Positions 15,889 to 25,303 of a stretch of 64,000 nt of DNA are shown in pieces. Positions within the stretch are counted from its first letter, which is position 1, and every line of letters begins with the position of its first letter. Where the stretch lies: the NCBI GenBank assembly GCA_947166305.1, contig CAMVDV010000014.1, positions 1 through 64,000 on the forward strand, in the 5' to 3' direction. Both the position numbers and the translations under genes were made by a program. The DNA is from an uncultured Prevotellaceae bacterium (GTDB taxonomy: Bacteria > Bacteroidota > Bacteroidia > Bacteroidales > Bacteroidaceae). The notes below the pieces were generated by a model that worked only from the letters and a program-made list of their open reading frames with translations, did no database searches and was not told the DNA's origin.

Positions 15889-18800
15889 ATGAAGAAAACA
15901 TTACTTCTCTGCTCGGCAATGATGTGCTCGTTGCTGGCAAGTGCAGCCGACGGACTGACAGCCGTCGGTGCAAATGTAATCTTGTTGCCTTCTACCTATT
16001 ATGACAACGACATTGAGTGGAAGGCTTGGACCTGGGTTTACAAATCCGGCTTGGATTATGGTGACCCCTACAACACTGAGAACCCGAACTACAACCTCAT
16101 TTGTGGTATCCCCGACGAAGAGGACAACTACGGACCGAAGCGTGATGCCGAAGGAAGGTTCTGGTATGAGCCGGGCTTCGACATGAGTGCGAAAGAAGGA
16201 GACGTCAATTATGACGTCATCGACGAAGAGACCGGCCTGGAAACTCCTATCGTTTGGGAAGAGCACACCGCTCCCTTCTGCAGCGATCCCACATGGGGTG
16301 GCCGCCCGACCTATCAGTGGACGACCTACAACATCATGGCCGACATCTATGTGCGCCGCACATTCACCATTCCAGAAGGGCAGATGCTCAGCGGTCCCGT
16401 CTATCTGGCTTGCGGACACGACGATGCTCCTGGCGAATACTACCTCAACGGTGAGCTCGTATTCGTCGTAACCGACGGATGGAACAACTCCGAGTATGTC
16501 ATGCTCTCCGATGAGCAGAAGGAACTCATCAAGCTTAACGGCGAAGAGAACGTCCTCGCCTTCCACGTTCACCAGAACTGGGGCGGTGCCTTTGCCGACG
16601 GCGGTCTCTACACGAAGATTGAGGGCGGCCTCGACATGGGTTACACCACTCCCTGGGAAGGCAAGGTCCTCTTCAACAACGCCGGCGGCTACAACCGCGA
16701 CGGAGCAAGCCCCAGCAACAATCCCCGTCACCCCTGGTCGAAGCTCTATGAAGCTCAGGAAGGCGACGAGTATTCGTTCACGCTGAATGGTTCTTCCGAT
16801 CCTAATTACGACGGGTTCGAGCCGGGCAGGGAGAAGCTGGAGTTCCGCACTCCCATCAAGATTGAAGCCGAGCGCAGCTACCATTTCACGGCAAGAGTGC
16901 TCGCCGACAAGCCCTTCTCCGCTTTCATCATCCAGCTTTGCGACAACGACGACGAGACACTGGAAGCTGCCTATGAAGAAATGGAAATAGAGGCTCCCAC
17001 AGAAGGCGAGGAGGAAAGCTACGAAGGCACACTCATCGACATCTTCTTCGAAGGTATGGATGGACTCAACAACTTCAAGGCCGTCTTCGACTTCAGCGGA
17101 GGTCAGGACACCACAGCCATCACCATCAAGGACATCTCTCTCACCGACGTGACAGAATCCGAAGAGGGCGAAGAGCTTTGGGTTGGCACGCACTACTTCA
17201 ACATCTTCGACATGCACAAGGGTGTCGTGAAGTATATGGTTTGGGACGTCAATGAAAACGGCGAAGACTATCAGAGAGAAGCCGTGACCGACGAGGAGAG
17301 AGAGAATGCCGACATCGTCTACGGCTATGAGGAGATTGACGCTCCCGAGCTGACTGGTCGCACAGAGACGCTGGCCTGGACATTGCCCGACTTCGACGAC
17401 TCTATGTGGGACGACCAGATGATGCCCACCGGCAGTACAGGCTATATGCCCGAACTGCAGACCATCTGGCCCTCTGGTACACTGGAAAGCACTGAATGGA
17501 GTTCCAACTATTGGATTCGTCGTAACTTCGAACTGGAAGAAATCAACGAGAAGCTCTCTTACGAGCTGAACGTCTGCCACGACGACGTTTACGAAACCTA
17601 CGTCAACGGACACCTGTTGCAGAAGAACGTGGGCTGGACCAACGGCAAGAACCCCGTGCAGGTTCACATCCCCGCCCGCTACCTCAACATCGGCAAGAAC
17701 GTCATCGCCACCTACATCCAGCAGAACTGGGGCGGATACTTCTATGACTGCGGCATCAACGTGACCGAGGTGAACTACGACGAGTGCCTCAAGCTCTTCC
17801 AGGACGCTCTGGCTTATGCTCAGACCGACACTCTGCTGACCAACGGCATGAAGGCCGACGTGCAGAGCATCATCGACAGGGCTCAGCAGTTCTTTGCCGA
17901 GAACGGAAACGATGCTGCCGAGCTCAGAAGCTATGCACGCGATTCCATCACTCCCAGAGTGAATTCTATCTTTGCCTACAGCAATGATGTGAAGCTGCTG
18001 AAGGACACTTACGACATCACACGCAGGGAAGGCGTCACCGGATACTGGACGAAGTTCCTCGACGCAGCTGTTGCTGCTCTCGACACCTGCACCGCTCCCA
18101 GCCAGTGGACAGCCACTCTCAACGGTCTGCGCGATGCTCGCAAGGCTGCCAACATGGAGGTTCACACCGAGAAGTATGTGGGTGTGGCAGAACCTAAGTC
18201 TGTCACCATCTACGAGGCAGGCGAGGAAATGGGCGACTACATCTACGAGTATGACGACGAGGAGACAGGCAACCTCCTGACCCTTGACACCCGTCCAAAG
18301 TATTATTTATATAATGTAGGCGCCAAGAACTTCCTGGGTGCCGGCGAAGCTTGGGGTACACACCTCGCCGTAGAGTATGTTTCCAACCCGATGATGCTCA
18401 TCCAGGCCCAGAAGGAAATCCTCGACGAGGAAGGCAACTGGCTTGAGGACGAGATTATCGAAGGAGGCTACTTCATCGAGTCCTTCCGTCCGAACGGAGC
18501 TTACGGCGACATGGACTTCGTGGGCTGGAACGGCTTCATCGACGTGAACCGCGGCGACAACGTATGGGAGATTATCCCCGTGCCTGGCAAGGAGAATGTC
18601 TTCAACATCGCCCAGTATGGTCAGACCTTTGCTACGGACACCACCTTCACCGAAGACGGCGAGATGGTCGTAACGGGCGGCGGCAAGAAGTACCTCGGCC
18701 TGCGCTGCGGCGACAATGCCTTTGAGCCTTCTTACTACATCGTCGACACCGACAACAAGACTGCCGAGCTGGAGACCAACCAGTGGAAGTTCGTGACACG

Positions 18801-19731
18801 CGAAGAGATGCTCGCCCTTGCAGCTACTGCAAGCGAGGACAACCCCGTGGACCTCTCATTCCTCATGGTCAACCCGGGCTACGACCAGCGTCTGCCTCTC
18901 AGCGAACTCTCCGACTGGAACGAGTCAACCATAGAAGGCTGGCAGTTCTCTAACGACGGCGGCAACGTGAACATCTGGGGACGTAATAACAACTTCAGCA
19001 ACTTCACCTTCGAGGCCTACGACGCAAGCTTCTTCTCCATGTTCCAGGAGCTCGACTTCCGCAAGATGAATACAGTGGCAGAGCTTGAAGACAGCCCCCT
19101 CAGCGGCCAGACCTTCCTGCCCGCAGGTACCTACATGCTGGAGGTTCAGGGTTACTATCGTGACGGCAACGAAGGTGCCCACGCCCAGAAGTATCTCTCC
19201 GGTCAGCCCACTCTGCAGCGCGCCTATGTCTATGCAGGCGAATTCCCCGAGGATCTTGAAGGAAGCTATGCCAAGGTAGCCCTCGCTCCCATCCACATCG
19301 CATCCAACCAAGTTCCCGGCATCGGATGGACCGACGCCAACAAGCAGATGCGTGTGCCTGGCACATACAGCGGACAGATTGGTGCCTGCGCACAGGCTGC
19401 CATGGAATACTTCCCCGTTGGCTGCTACTGGAACAAGATTGCCTTCAGACTCGAGGAGCCCGGTTACGTCAACATCGGTATCTTCAAGGATTACGACGAA
19501 GACCCCGACAATCAGGTTCGCGGCGACTGGTGCGTGATGGACAACTGGCGCCTGAAGTACTACGGAGGCGAGGAGATTGATCCCGACGCCATCAAGGGTA
19601 TTGAATCCGACGAGATTAAGCGCAACACTCTCAGCGCCGACAAGAGCATCTACAACATGCTCGGCCAGCGCCTGAGCAAAGCTCAGAAGGGCGTGAACAT
19701 CATCGGCGGCAAGAAGATCATCAAGAAGTAA
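15889..19731 (+). CDS. Large secreted multidomain protein, probable glycan-binding; function unknown
   Basis: 1280 aa with a clear signal peptide (MKKTLLLCSAMMCSLLASAADG). Two copies of a beta-sandwich module carry HDD-x-YxNG motifs: GHDDAPGEYYLNGEL near residue 177 and CHDDVYETYVNGHL near 563, each followed by a QNWGG...DGG or QNWGG...DCG strand. A helical stretch lies around 620-780. A beta-trefoil-like region starts near 804 (YYLYNVGAKNFLGAGEAWGT), then a jelly-roll-like domain occupies about 990-1230. The tail (YNMLGQRLSKAQKGVNIIGGKKIIKK) resembles a type IX sorting signal. No catalytic motif is recognised. It is strongly expressed in appearance (own promoter, strong terminator). Confidence 0.9.
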   Translation: MKKTLLLCSAMMCSLLASAADGLTAVGANVILLPSTYYDNDIEWKAWTWVYKSGLDYGDPYNTENPNYNLICGIPDEEDNYGPKRDAEGRFWYEPGFDMSAKEGDVNYDVIDEETGLETPIVWEEHTAPFCSDPTWGGRPTYQWTTYNIMADIYVRRTFTIPEGQMLSGPVYLACGHDDAPGEYYLNGELVFVVTDGWNNSEYVMLSDEQKELIKLNGEENVLAFHVHQNWGGAFADGGLYTKIEGGLDMGYTTPWEGKVLFNNAGGYNRDGASPSNNPRHPWSKLYEAQEGDEYSFTLNGSSDPNYDGFEPGREKLEFRTPIKIEAERSYHFTARVLADKPFSAFIIQLCDNDDETLEAAYEEMEIEAPTEGEEESYEGTLIDIFFEGMDGLNNFKAVFDFSGGQDTTAITIKDISLTDVTESEEGEELWVGTHYFNIFDMHKGVVKYMVWDVNENGEDYQREAVTDEERENADIVYGYEEIDAPELTGRTETLAWTLPDFDDSMWDDQMMPTGSTGYMPELQTIWPSGTLESTEWSSNYWIRRNFELEEINEKLSYELNVCHDDVYETYVNGHLLQKNVGWTNGKNPVQVHIPARYLNIGKNVIATYIQQNWGGYFYDCGINVTEVNYDECLKLFQDALAYAQTDTLLTNGMKADVQSIIDRAQQFFAENGNDAAELRSYARDSITPRVNSIFAYSNDVKLLKDTYDITRREGVTGYWTKFLDAAVAALDTCTAPSQWTATLNGLRDARKAANMEVHTEKYVGVAEPKSVTIYEAGEEMGDYIYEYDDEETGNLLTLDTRPKYYLYNVGAKNFLGAGEAWGTHLAVEYVSNPMMLIQAQKEILDEEGNWLEDEIIEGGYFIESFRPNGAYGDMDFVGWNGFIDVNRGDNVWEIIPVPGKENVFNIAQYGQTFATDTTFTEDGEMVVTGGGKKYLGLRCGDNAFEPSYYIVDTDNKTAELETNQWKFVTREEMLALAATASEDNPVDLSFLMVNPGYDQRLPLSELSDWNESTIEGWQFSNDGGNVNIWGRNNNFSNFTFEAYDASFFSMFQELDFRKMNTVAELEDSPLSGQTFLPAGTYMLEVQGYYRDGNEGAHAQKYLSGQPTLQRAYVYAGEFPEDLEGSYAKVALAPIHIASNQVPGIGWTDANKQMRVPGTYSGQIGACAQAAMEYFPVGCYWNKIAFRLEEPGYVNIGIFKDYDEDPDNQVRGDWCVMDNWRLKYYGGEEIDPDAIKGIESDEIKRNTLSADKSIYNMLGQRLSKAQKGVNIIGGKKIIKK

Positions 19732-19756
19732 GACACCGTCTTACCTCATCCTCAAT

Positions 19757-19795
19757 GAAAGAGAGGGCGTGCCTCAAGCAGGCATGCCCTCTTTC
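19757..19795 (+). terminator. Terminator after the 1280-aa protein gene
   Basis: GAAAGAGAGGGCGTGCC pairs with GGCATGCCCTCTTTC around a short loop, 26 bp after the stop codon. One base is bulged. Confidence 0.75.
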
Positions 19796-19979
19796 TGTAT
19801 CATAGGAACCGCCGCTTCCGGGCATCCGGAAGCCCTTTGCGCCAATGCCCGACTTTGCCGGTATGCCTGTTCCCTGCAAAGGGTCAAGACTGGCAGGGCT
19901 TGGCCGTACTCGCTGTCACGCCGCTCGGATGCGTCGTTTTCCAAGGTTGCGCAGGGAGACTCTGCCCTATGTGTTGGCT

Positions 19980-20082
19980 GACATGGCAGGCGAAGTTGAT
20001 TGCTTCATCATGATAAAGCAATTGCTGCATCATGTATAAGCAATTGCTTCATGATGATGCAGCAACGAAAACCCTGTAGGGT
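19980..20082. repeat. 22-bp-phased array, five-unit type, copy 2 (diverged)
   Basis: Centres at 19988.5 (GACATGGCA/GGCGAAGTT, decayed GC-rich end), 20010.5, 20032.5 and 20054.5 (TCATGA-like, with AAGCAATTGC between) and 20076.5 (ACCCTGTAGGGT). Phase is kept although individual palindromes have decayed. Confidence 0.75.
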
Positions 20083-20170
20083 ATTCCGTAGCGACGCAGC
20101 CCGATTTTGCCGAAGAAGCCTGGGCTTCAGGACGAACAGCCGCCAATGAGGCCGCTTTGCTCGGGAGGTT

Positions 20171-20275
20171 TTACTAACTTGTTCGGGCGATGTTACTAAC
20201 TTGTTCGGGCGAATTTGTGACAACATCCGGGCATTTCCACAGCTTGTTCGGGCGGTGTTACTAACTTGTTCGGGC
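20171..20275. repeat. 22-bp tandem array, TTACTAACTTGTTCGGGCG type
   Basis: Units start at 20171 and 20193, then a diverged unit, then two more whose CTTGTTCGGGC cores are at 20143-equivalent phase minus one base and 22 bp further on (cores at 20178, 20200, 20243, 20265). This array shares no sequence with the other arrays, only the period. Confidence 0.75.
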
Positions 20276-20382
20276 GGATTTGCAATCCGCCCGCTACGGA
20301 TATAGGGATTTGTAATCCCGACATTATTATAATAGCGCATTGCAAATGCTTATATTCTATGCTGGCGGATTGCAAATCCGCC
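20274..20382. repeat. 30-bp-phased palindromes, right copy
   Basis: Palindromes GCGGATTTGCAATCCGC, GGGATTTGTAATCCC, GCATTGCAAATGC and GGCGGATTGCAAATCCGCC have centres at 20282, 20312, 20343 and 20373, spaced 30-31 bp. This is the same type as at 108-182. Confidence 0.75.
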
Positions 20383-20474
20383 AGAACAATACCGCACATC
20401 CTACAGAGCATCGGTCCAACAGGCCTTTCGACAAGAAATCATGCCTGATGCTTGCTTCTTTGCAAAAAAAGTCG

Positions 20475-20482
20475 TACCTTTG
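20475..20482 (+). promoter_or_regulatory. Promoter -7 box for the GH127-like gene
   Basis: TACCTTTG with TTGC at 20452-20455, about 19-20 bp upstream. The ATG at 20509 follows by 26 bp. Confidence 0.8.
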
Positions 20483-20508
20483 AGCGCGAAATAGCGAAAT
20501 TCAACACC

Positions 20509-22527
20509 ATGCAAGCAAAATTTGTATCTATTCTGGCCTTTTTGATGCCATTCCTGCCGCTTAGGGCACAGGAATCACAGATGGTGTCGGCCGCCGACAT
20601 CAACCCCACCGGCACGCTCTACGTCAACAACCGCGCCCCGCTGCCTGCCAACCCCTTCATCAAGCTGCCCCCCGCAGCCGTCACACCCCGTGGATGGGTA
20701 GGCGAAATGCTCACCCGGCAGAAGAACGGACTGAGCGGTCAGCTCGGAGAAATCAGCGACTGGCTCGACAAGAAGGGCAACGCATGGCTCGAACCCGGCG
20801 GCGGTCACGGATGGGAGGAAGTGCCCTACTGGCTCCGAGGCTATGCCAACCTCGCCTACATCCTCGACGACAAGGCCATGCTCGACGAGACAAAGTTCTG
20901 GATAGAAGGCATCCTCCGCAGCAGTCAGGCCGACGGATTCCTCGGACCCGTCAACGAGAACAAGGGCCGGCGCGAGCTCTGGGCCAATATGCTCGCGCTC
21001 CAGATTCTGCAAGACTACTACGAGTGGTGCGGCGACGAGCGCGTCATCAAGGTGCTCACCGCTTACTACAAGTGGCAACTCCAGTACCCCGACGAGAAGT
21101 TCCTGCGCGACTACTGGGAGAACTCCCGCGGCGGCGACAACCTTCTCTCCGTCATTTGGCTCTACAACCGCACCGGCGAGCCCTTCCTCCTCGAGCTTGC
21201 TGGGAAGATACACCGCTGCACGGCCAACTGGATGCAAGAGAGCAGCCTGCCCAACTGGCATAATGTCAACGTGGCAGAGTGCTTCCGCGAGCCAGCCACA
21301 TGGTACCTCGTCAGCGGAGACAAAGCAGCCCTCAAGGCCACATACAACGACTTCTGGCTCATCCGCCGCATCTATGGGCAGGTGCCTGGCGGTATGTTCG
21401 GAAGCGACGAGAACTGCCGTCACGGATACATCGACCCGCGTCAGGGCACAGAGACCTGCGGCTTCGTGGAGCAAATGCTCTCCGATGAAATCCTCATGGC
21501 GCAGACCGGCGACCTCCTCTGGATGGAGAATCTGGAAGATGTCGCCTTCAACGACTACCCCGCCGCACTCACCGAGGACATGCGTGCCCTGCGCTACCTC
21601 ACCTGCCCCAACCAGGTTCAGGCCGACTCCCACAACCATCATCCCGGCGTCGACAACAGTGGTCCCTTCTTCTGCATGAATCCCTTCAGCTCACGCTGTT
21701 GCCAGCACAATCATTCCATGGGCTGGCCCTACTATGCCGAGAACCTTGTGCTGGCAAGCGCCGACGGTGGAGCGGCAATCCTCATTTATGGCGACTGCAA
21801 GGCAAAGCTCAAGGTGGCCGACGGACAGGAAATCCAGCTCGAAGAGCAGACACATTATCCCTTCAGCCCCGACATCAAGGTCACAATCTCAGGCCTCAAG
21901 AAGAAGAAGGCCGCTTTCCCCCTCTATCTGCGCATCCCCACATGGACCGACGGCGCACACGTCACGGTCAATGGCGAAACGGTCGGTTGCCAAGTCACCA
22001 GCGGCCTGCTCCGCATCAACCGCCAGTGGGCAGAAGGAGACCAAGTGAAGCTCTACTTCCCCATGCGCCTCACGAAACGCGTCTGGGCACTCAACAAGAA
22101 CTCCATCTCCGTCAACTACGGCCCGCTCACCTTCAGCCTCAAGATAAAGGAACGCTACGAAGAGAAGGACAGCCGCACGACTGCCATCGGCGACAGCCAC
22201 TGGCAGGCAACAGCCGACCCGGGCAAGTGGCCGACCTACGAAATCTACGCCGACTCGCCATGGAACTTCGCTCTCTCCGGAAACCTCGACGCCATGAAGG
22301 TAGAGCTTAAGCCTTGGCCCGAAAACAACTACCCCTGGAACCACGAAGGCACACCCATCACCATCAAAGCCCGCGGCGCACTCGTAGAAGGCTGGGGCAT
22401 GGATGCCACAGGCCTCTGCCAAGTGCTCCCCGACGCCGATGCCCCACGAGGCAAATCCCAGCCCCTCACGCTCATCCCAATGGGCGCCGCAAGGCTCCGC
22501 ATCAGCGCCTTCCCGCCAATGAGATAA
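20509..22527 (+). CDS. GH127-like glycoside hydrolase (DUF1680 family)
   Basis: A 672-aa secreted enzyme with signal peptide MQAKFVSILAFLMPFLPLRAQ. The (alpha/alpha)6 barrel carries the zinc/cysteine centre expected of GH127 beta-L-arabinofuranosidases: Glu-x-Cys in GTETCGFVEQM and the Cys-Cys pair in SSRCCQHNHSMGWPYY. In the family the last Cys is the nucleophile. A beta-sandwich domain follows (PLYLRIPTWTDGAHVTVNG). Overall similarity to classical GH127 looks low (no GCACCPSN), so the sugar specificity may differ. The start at 20509 was chosen because it gives the signal peptide and fits the promoter. The glutaminase-A-like gene follows by 94 bp, probably in the same unit. Confidence 0.85.
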   Translation: MQAKFVSILAFLMPFLPLRAQESQMVSAADINPTGTLYVNNRAPLPANPFIKLPPAAVTPRGWVGEMLTRQKNGLSGQLGEISDWLDKKGNAWLEPGGGHGWEEVPYWLRGYANLAYILDDKAMLDETKFWIEGILRSSQADGFLGPVNENKGRRELWANMLALQILQDYYEWCGDERVIKVLTAYYKWQLQYPDEKFLRDYWENSRGGDNLLSVIWLYNRTGEPFLLELAGKIHRCTANWMQESSLPNWHNVNVAECFREPATWYLVSGDKAALKATYNDFWLIRRIYGQVPGGMFGSDENCRHGYIDPRQGTETCGFVEQMLSDEILMAQTGDLLWMENLEDVAFNDYPAALTEDMRALRYLTCPNQVQADSHNHHPGVDNSGPFFCMNPFSSRCCQHNHSMGWPYYAENLVLASADGGAAILIYGDCKAKLKVADGQEIQLEEQTHYPFSPDIKVTISGLKKKKAAFPLYLRIPTWTDGAHVTVNGETVGCQVTSGLLRINRQWAEGDQVKLYFPMRLTKRVWALNKNSISVNYGPLTFSLKIKERYEEKDSRTTAIGDSHWQATADPGKWPTYEIYADSPWNFALSGNLDAMKVELKPWPENNYPWNHEGTPITIKARGALVEGWGMDATGLCQVLPDADAPRGKSQPLTLIPMGAARLRISAFPPMR

Positions 22528-22621
22528 AGATTTCAACGAAATCAGAGCTCTCCGAATACTCCGAAAACTCAGAGTAATCAGAATAATCAGACTAATCAGA
22601 TAACACTAACCAATAAATCAA

Positions 22622-25174
22622 ATGAGAAAACAGTTCTTTTCGGTGCTCGTGGCAGTAGCTGCCACCGCCTGTGCACAAACAGCCGAGTTCTTCAAGCCCT
22701 ACAAGGCTACCGACCTCAGGCTGCCCTCCGTGCCCCTGATTGTCAATGACCCCTACTTCTCCATCTGGAGCCCTTACGACAAACTCACAGACGGTACCAC
22801 ACGTCACTGGACAAATGATGAGAAGCCACTGCTCGGCCTTCTCCGCGTGGACGGCAACACCTATCGCTTCATGGGCGCACAGCAAGAGTATATCCTTTCT
22901 TCCCTCGCCCCGATGTCCGATGAAGAAGCATGGGAAGGCCGCGTCCTCCGCGACAAACAAAGCGGCGACGGCTGGACAAAGCCCTCGTTCGACGACAGCT
23001 CATGGAAGACAGAAAAAGCCGCATGGGGCAGCGAAGGCGAGAACATCAACAGCCGCTGGGGACGTGCAGGCAGCGACATCTACATCCGACGCAACGTCAA
23101 TCTCAGCGAAGCCGACCTCCAGGAAGACTTATATCTGAAGTATAGCCACGATGATGTCTTTGAGCTCTACGTCAATGGCACTAAAGTTGCCGACACAGGC
23201 GAGACATGGGTCAACGGCGTCGTGCTCCATGTGGACGGAGACCTCAAGAAACTCTTCCGCAGCGGCAGCAATACCATCGCCGCACACTGCCACAATACCA
23301 CCGGAGGCGCCTACGCCGATTTCGGACTCTACAAGAATGTCAAGCCCAAGGGACAAGACATCCGGCTGGCAGAGCAGAAGAGTATCGACGTACTCGCTAC
23401 GAATACCTATTATACCTTCTCGTGTGGCCCCGTCGAGCTTGACCTCGTCTTCACGGCACCCATGCTCATCGACGACTACGACCTCATCTCTATGCCCATC
23501 AACTACGTTTCCTATCAGGTAAGGGCAACCGACGGGAAGAAGCACGACGTGCAGATCTACTTCGGAGCCTCTCCCCTTATTTCTGTCAACAAGGACACTC
23601 AGGCCACAATCACGACGATGGGCAACGAGGAAGGCGTTCGCTTTGTCCGCACAGGCACCATCGAGCAGCCCATCCTCGCCAAGACTGGCGACCACATCTG
23701 CATTGACTGGGGCTACTTCTACCTGCCTGCTATCAACGGACAGGTGATGATGGGCACCCCCTCCGACATTGAGAATGCCTTCACACAGAATGGCAATATC
23801 CTCCCGCAGCGCGGACAGGAAGGCGGAAGAGGCAGAGGTGGCAGAGGCTTTGGCTGGGGTCGTGGCATCACGGCCCGCAAGGCTGCCGACATGCCAACGC
23901 TGGCTTATACCCACAACTTCGGAAACGTGGAGACCGCAACGAGCTTCATGATGATGGGATACGACGAGATTGAGGACATCGAATACTTCTACAATCGCTA
24001 CAAAGGCTATTGGGCTCACGGCGGAAGCGTCAGCATCTTCCAGGCATTCAAGAGCATGCAGAGCCGCTACGCAGGCATCATGCAGCGTTGCCGCCAGTTC
24101 GATAAGATGATATACGACGACGGATTCAGCGCCGGAGGCAAGGAATATGCCGAAATCCTCAGCGGTTCCTACAGACACGTGATGGCTGCCCACAAACTCT
24201 TTGAGGACAAAGACGGCAACCTGCTTTGGTTCTCGAAGGAAAACAACTCGAACGGCTGCGTCAACACCGTCGATCTCACTTATCCCGAAGCACCCCTCTT
24301 CCTTGTTTACAACCCCGAGTTGCAGAAAGCCATGATGACTTCCATCTTCGACTACAGCCTCTCCGGACGCTGGACCAAGCCTTTTGCCGCTCACGACCTG
24401 GGCACTTATCCCCGAGCCAACGGCCAAGTCTATGGTGGCGACATGCCCCTGGAGGAGGCTGGCAACATGATTACGCTCGCCGCCACCATCTGTATGCTCG
24501 ATGGCAACACGTCGTATGTGGAGAAATACTTCGACACGATGACCACATGGGCCGACTATCTGGTGGAGAACGGCCTGCATCCTGCCAACCAGCTCTGCAC
24601 GGACGACTTCGCCGGCCACTGGGCTGGCAACTGCAACCTCGCCATCAAGGCCATCATGGGCGTGGCTGGCTATGCCGAAATCGCCAAGATGATGGGCAAG
24701 GACGACGTTTACAGCAAGTACAACGCCAAGGCAAAGGAGATGGCAGCCGCTTGGGAGAAGGAGACAAAGGTGAAGGATCACTACGAACTCGCCTATGGTG
24801 CAGGCAAGGACACCTGGAGCCAGAAATATAATATGGTGTGGGACAAGCTCTGGAAGACGGGCATCATTCCCAACAATGCCATGCAGACCGAGGTGAAATA
24901 CTACCTGAAGAAGCAGAACAAGTACGGCCTTCCGCTCGACGTACGCAAGGACTACACGAAGAGTGACTGGATCATGTGGAGCGCAGCAATGGCCGATAAT
25001 GACAAGGACTTCCAAGCCTTCGTGATGCCGCTCTACAAGTACATCAACGAAACGCCGAGCCGTGTGCCCATCAGCGACTGGCACGACACGAAGACAGGCC
25101 GCATGATTGGCTTCAAGGCCCGCTCCGTCATCGGTGGATACTGGATGAAAGTCCTGGCTGACAGAATGAAGTAA
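22622..25174 (+). CDS. Glutaminase-A-like secreted protein (DUF4964/DUF5127/DUF4965/DUF1793 type) with inserted beta-sandwich
   Basis: 850 aa with a signal peptide ending ...VAATACAQ. The N-terminal KATDLRLPSVPLIVNDPYFSIWSP, the middle RYAGIMQRCRQFDKMIYDDGF and the C-terminal alpha-barrel (NGLHPANQLCTDDFAGHWAGNCNLAIKAI; YYLKKQNKYGLPLD) match the fungal glutaminase A / DUF4965 family, common in gut Bacteroidota. True substrates there are unclear. Residues about 90-241 are an insertion: a beta-sandwich with SHDDVFELYVNG, the same module as in the GH39-like and 1280-aa proteins. A Gly/Arg-rich stretch (EGGRGRGGRGFGWGRG) lies near residue 400. Cotranscription with the upstream GH127-like gene is likely. 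The leader (22545-22610) consists of repeated AATCAGA-like words. Confidence 0.85.
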   Translation: MRKQFFSVLVAVAATACAQTAEFFKPYKATDLRLPSVPLIVNDPYFSIWSPYDKLTDGTTRHWTNDEKPLLGLLRVDGNTYRFMGAQQEYILSSLAPMSDEEAWEGRVLRDKQSGDGWTKPSFDDSSWKTEKAAWGSEGENINSRWGRAGSDIYIRRNVNLSEADLQEDLYLKYSHDDVFELYVNGTKVADTGETWVNGVVLHVDGDLKKLFRSGSNTIAAHCHNTTGGAYADFGLYKNVKPKGQDIRLAEQKSIDVLATNTYYTFSCGPVELDLVFTAPMLIDDYDLISMPINYVSYQVRATDGKKHDVQIYFGASPLISVNKDTQATITTMGNEEGVRFVRTGTIEQPILAKTGDHICIDWGYFYLPAINGQVMMGTPSDIENAFTQNGNILPQRGQEGGRGRGGRGFGWGRGITARKAADMPTLAYTHNFGNVETATSFMMMGYDEIEDIEYFYNRYKGYWAHGGSVSIFQAFKSMQSRYAGIMQRCRQFDKMIYDDGFSAGGKEYAEILSGSYRHVMAAHKLFEDKDGNLLWFSKENNSNGCVNTVDLTYPEAPLFLVYNPELQKAMMTSIFDYSLSGRWTKPFAAHDLGTYPRANGQVYGGDMPLEEAGNMITLAATICMLDGNTSYVEKYFDTMTTWADYLVENGLHPANQLCTDDFAGHWAGNCNLAIKAIMGVAGYAEIAKMMGKDDVYSKYNAKAKEMAAAWEKETKVKDHYELAYGAGKDTWSQKYNMVWDKLWKTGIIPNNAMQTEVKYYLKKQNKYGLPLDVRKDYTKSDWIMWSAAMADNDKDFQAFVMPLYKYINETPSRVPISDWHDTKTGRMIGFKARSVIGGYWMKVLADRMK

Positions 25175-25303
25175 TCACTCTCCAGACACAGAGAAATACT
25201 TCTTTCTCAACAAGAATTGCACGAACCTTACGAACACTTTCTTGCCTCATCCAATGGCAAAGTGATTCGTGAAGTTCGTGCAATTCTCGTATTATGCGCT
25301 CCC

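Larger units (their letters stand above)
19732..20508. other. 777-bp repeat-rich gap
   Basis: No gene is supported. From left to right: a terminator, a GCTTCCGG-GCAT-CCGGAAGC palindrome (19814-19833), a diverged five-unit 22-bp array (19980-20082), a second, unrelated 22-bp array (20171-20275), a set of 30-bp-phased palindromes (20274-20382), and the promoter of the GH127-like gene. Confidence 0.75.

Noticed and set aside
15901..18165. Long antisense open frame of about 750 codons opposite the 1280-aa protein gene
   Set aside because: Its residues lack any signal peptide or domain and mirror the codon pattern of the real gene on the other strand, which has a promoter, signal peptide and terminator.
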